Of a DNA stretch of 64,000 nucleotides, positions 61,642 through 64,000 are shown one piece after another. The stretch covers positions 27,495 through 91,494 of the forward strand of contig JBFWXB010000016.1 in NCBI GenBank assembly GCA_050187875.1, read 5' to 3'. The notes under the pieces are model-generated. The model saw only the letters and a program-made list of their open reading frames with translations. It had not been told where the DNA came from and did not search any database. The number at the start of each line of letters is the position of its first letter. Position 1 is the first letter of the stretch. Made by a program: the position numbers and the translations under genes. The stretch comes from JAFKKS01 sp050187875. Its GTDB lineage: Bacteria > Pseudomonadota > Alphaproteobacteria > Rhizobiales > Xanthobacteraceae.

Positions 61642-63312
61642 TCAGACCGCGATGACGTGGACATGACAATAGGTCTTCTTGCCCCACTCCGCGGCGAGCG
61701 CGGCGCGAACACCACGCGTCACGGTCTCGGCGACGGCATCAGGGTCGCGGCGGCGCGCGCGCGGCATCTGTTGGAAGGTATCGAGGGCGGCCTCATAAGC
61801 GATGCGGTGCATCGCTTCGCCGGACGCTCCCGTTTCCGGAATGCCGCGCAGCTCGACCTCGGGGTCGCCGGCAAGTTCGCCCTTGTCGGTCACGGCGAGC
61901 GCGACAGTGGCGATACCGGCGAAGCTCAAACGGCGGCGCTCGGAGACGGTGCGGCTTTCCGCCTCGATCAGCAGGCGCCCATCCTTCAGGAGGCGTGCCG
62001 CCGGAACCTCATCGACCACGCTCGCCTTGCCGGGCGCAAGCTGCACCACATCGCCGTTCTTGCAGAGCACGACCTCCGGAACCCCGAGGCGGCGGGCGAG
62101 CTTCCCGTGCTCGGAGAGATGCAACGCCTCGCCATGCACGGGCACCGCCACCTGCGGCCGCAGCCAGCCGTACAGATCCTCCATCTCCGCGAGCCGCGGA
62201 TGGCCGGAGACATGCACGAGATGCGTGCGATCGGTGATCACTTCGATGCCCTGGCGGATGAGGCCGTTGATGACGCGCCCGACCGCCTTTTCGTTTCCTG
62301 GGATCGTGCGCGAGGAGAAGATCACGGTGTCGCCATGCGCGAGCGTAATGTCCGGGTGCTTGTCCTCGGCGATGCGCGCGAGCGCCGCGCGCGGCTCGCC
62401 TTGGCTGCCGGTGCAGAGCGCCAGCACCTTGTCGCGCGGCAGATAGCCGTAAGTGTCGGCCGAGCGGAATTCCTGGATGCCTTCGAGATAACCGGTCTCG
62501 CGCGCGACTTGAGCCACGCGGTCCATGGCGCGGCCGACAACGACCACCTCACGATCGGCTTCACGCGCGGCGATCGCTGCGGCGCGGATGCGCGCGACGT
62601 TCGACGCGAAGGTCGTGATCGCGACGCGCCCACGCGCCGCTTTGATCAACTCGCCGAGCGTCTTCGCAACTTCCGACTCGGAAGGCGAGCGCCCTTCCCG
62701 CACCGCATTGGTCGAGTCGCCGACGAGCGCGCGCACACCTTCGTCGCCGATGGCGCGCAGACGCGCTTCGTCGGTGCCCTTGCCGATGACCGGCGTCGCG
62801 TCAAGCTTCCAGTCGCCGGTATGCACGACGGTGCCGAGCGGCGTGCGGATCGCGAGCGCATTCGATTCCGGGATCGAGTGCGCAACGGAGACGAACTCGA
62901 CGTCGAAAGGCCCGAGCGTGATGCGCCCGCCGAGCGGCACGATCCGCACGGGGATGTCCGGTGCGCCCGGCTCCGTTTTCAGCTTCGATTCCAGAAGCGC
63001 AGCCGTGAACGGCGTCGCATAGACCGGCACCTTCAGCTTCGGCCAGAGGTCCATCAGCGCGCCGAAATGGTCCTCATGCGCATGCGTGAGGACGATGCCG
63101 GTGAGGCTGCGCCGCTCCTCCTCGAGGAAACGAATGTCCGGCATCACGAGGTCGACGCCGGGAAGCTGATCCTCGGCCGCGAAAGAAACGCCGCAATCGA
63201 CGACCATCCAGGTCTTGCGGTCGCGCGGGCCGAAACCGTAGAGGCCGAGATTCATCCCGATTTCGCCGACGCCGCCAAGCGGCACGAAGACCAGCTCGTT
63301 TCCGCCGTTCAT
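61642..63312 (-). CDS. rnj: Ribonuclease J
   Basis: Metallo-beta-lactamase ribonuclease with 5'-3' exo- and endonuclease activity in mRNA decay and rRNA maturation. 556 residues. LVFVPLGGVGEIGMNLGLYG at 5-24 and the zinc motif LTHAHEDHFGAL are present; SGHPRLAEMEDLYGWLRPQV lies in the beta-CASP part. Alphaproteobacteria such as Sinorhizobium carry one RNase J alongside RNase E. Its ATG overlaps the birA stop as ATGA. Confidence 0.96.
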   Translation of the reverse strand: MNGGNELVFVPLGGVGEIGMNLGLYGFGPRDRKTWMVVDCGVSFAAEDQLPGVDLVMPDIRFLEEERRSLTGIVLTHAHEDHFGALMDLWPKLKVPVYATPFTAALLESKLKTEPGAPDIPVRIVPLGGRITLGPFDVEFVSVAHSIPESNALAIRTPLGTVVHTGDWKLDATPVIGKGTDEARLRAIGDEGVRALVGDSTNAVREGRSPSESEVAKTLGELIKAARGRVAITTFASNVARIRAAAIAAREADREVVVVGRAMDRVAQVARETGYLEGIQEFRSADTYGYLPRDKVLALCTGSQGEPRAALARIAEDKHPDITLAHGDTVIFSSRTIPGNEKAVGRVINGLIRQGIEVITDRTHLVHVSGHPRLAEMEDLYGWLRPQVAVPVHGEALHLSEHGKLARRLGVPEVVLCKNGDVVQLAPGKASVVDEVPAARLLKDGRLLIEAESRTVSERRRLSFAGIATVALAVTDKGELAGDPEVELRGIPETGASGEAMHRIAYEAALDTFQQMPRARRRDPDAVAETVTRGVRAALAAEWGKKTYCHVHVIAV

Positions 63313-64000
63313 CCGGCCGCCCCATGCGTCACGCCGGGGATGACAACATCGCCCGCCGCAATGAGCCGCGTCGTCCCGCTCGGCTCGCGCAGGACCAATT
63401 GGCCTGTCTCGTCGATATCAGCGAAAATGCCCTCGAGGTCGGCGCCCGGCCCGCGCACCTTGATGGCGGCACCGATGCCGCCGGCGCGATCGAGCCAGTC
63501 CGTGCGCACGGCGGCGAAATTGCGGCCGTGGTCCCACTGCGCAAGGCGCGTGCGCATCGTCGCCGACAGCATTTCGAAAAGACGATCCGGCTCGACCGGC
63601 GCGCCCTCGGCCGCGAGATCGGTCGCGCCAATCCCATCGGGATGATGCGCGCAGTTCACACCCATGCCGGCGACGACAGCGAGCTTCTGATCGGCGATGA
63701 ACTCACCTTCGATGAGGATGCCCGCGGCCTTGCGCCCGCCAATCAGAATATCATTCGGCCACTTCAACGCGATGCGGGGTACGAGCGCCTCGGCAACGGC
63801 GGCCAGAGCATCATGCAGCGCCAACGCACAGACGAAGGAAAGCTGCGGCGCAAGCGCGGCGGGCGCCGGCTCCACCAGTAGCAGCGAGGCGTAGAGATTG
63901 CCTGTCTCGGAGGTCCAGTGCCGCCCGCGGCGGCCGCGCCCGGCGCTCTGCACCCGCGCCGTCACCCTCAGTGGTCGGCGGGCGCCCCCGCGCGCGGCGG
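63309..64000 (-). CDS. birA: Biotin--[acetyl-CoA-carboxylase] ligase (5' end outside window)
   Basis: Attaches biotin to the carboxyl carrier protein of acetyl-CoA carboxylase. About 230 residues are visible; the frame runs out of the right edge, and an apparent start codon at 63965 is an internal Val, because the in-frame codons before it read PLR leading into VTARVQSAGRGRRGRHW, the biotin-binding loop. KWPNDILIGGRKAAGILIEG and the C-terminal SH3-like end are normal. No sign of the DNA-binding domain, but the N-terminus is cut. It overlaps rnj by 4 bases. Confidence 0.92.
   Translation of the reverse strand, partial: AARGGARRPLRVTARVQSAGRGRRGRHWTSETGNLYASLLLVEPAPAALAPQLSFVCALALHDALAAVAEALVPRIALKWPNDILIGGRKAAGILIEGEFIADQKLAVVAGMGVNCAHHPDGIGATDLAAEGAPVEPDRLFEMLSATMRTRLAQWDHGRNFAAVRTDWLDRAGGIGAAIKVRGPGADLEGIFADIDETGQLVLREPSGTTRLIAAGDVVIPGVTHGAAG

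Overview
Organism. The window is GC-rich, tightly packed alphaproteobacterial chromosome. Gene content and order (thiOSGE under a TPP switch; lexA facing comEC; gltX-gltA; lpxD-fabZ-lpxA-lpxI-lpxB behind bamA; rpsB-tsf-pyrH-frr-uppS-cdsA-dxr-rseP; birA-rnj-mce-DUF1467-proS-lolCD-dnaE), LexA boxes of the GAAC-N7-GAAC type, and intergenic palindromes of the kind common in Bradyrhizobium relatives suggest Hyphomicrobiales (Rhizobiales), near Bradyrhizobiaceae/Xanthobacteraceae. The genus cannot be told from this sequence. There is no rRNA operon, prophage, transposase or CRISPR array. Layout. 0-3.3 kb: tail of a DUF1835-type gene, then the thiamine operon thiO-thiS-thiG-thiE (minus strand) behind a TPP riboswitch. 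3.3-8.3 kb (minus): an MFS transporter, a YjfLMC-like trio (DUF350, YgiB-like, YgiC-like ATP-grasp), kdsA, and a VOC protein with an apparent AUC start. 8.4-15.7 kb: a GH15 glucoamylase-type enzyme, a NIPSNAP protein, pyrG, secG, tpiA, and ppiD on the plus strand. 15.7-22.9 kb (plus): trpE, then an inserted MazE/MazF-type toxin-antitoxin pair behind a 46-bp palindrome, then trpG-trpD-trpC-moaC-moeA and lexA. 23-31.3 kb: comEC with its own LexA-type box, DUF3606 protein, glnS, a membrane protein, gltX, gltA. 31.4-47 kb (minus): lipid A and outer-membrane genes, then isoprenoid/phospholipid and translation genes, with four inverted repeats around pyrH. 47-53 kb (plus): an L,D-transpeptidase with YPP repeats, an amidase, and an orphan molybdenum hydroxylase large subunit. 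53-64 kb (minus): dnaE, a 32-residue membrane peptide, lolD, lolC/E, proS, DUF1467, mce, rnj and the 3' part of birA. How it fits together. Nearly everything is core metabolism and envelope building: lipid A, BamA, Lol, SecG, PpiD, RseP and L,D-transpeptidase make and quality-control the envelope; pyrH, frr, tsf, rpsB and three aminoacyl-tRNA synthetases serve translation. The less ordinary material lies at the seams: the toxin-antitoxin insertion in trp, the LexA-type box before comEC, a decayed proline-tRNA-like sequence whose anticodon loop reads as the reverse complement of the normal one, the inverted-repeat cluster at pyrH, an orphan structured plus-strand sequence with an intrinsic terminator next to proS, and interspersed palindromic repeats. 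I found no clearly new multi-gene system; the findings below are the best leads.
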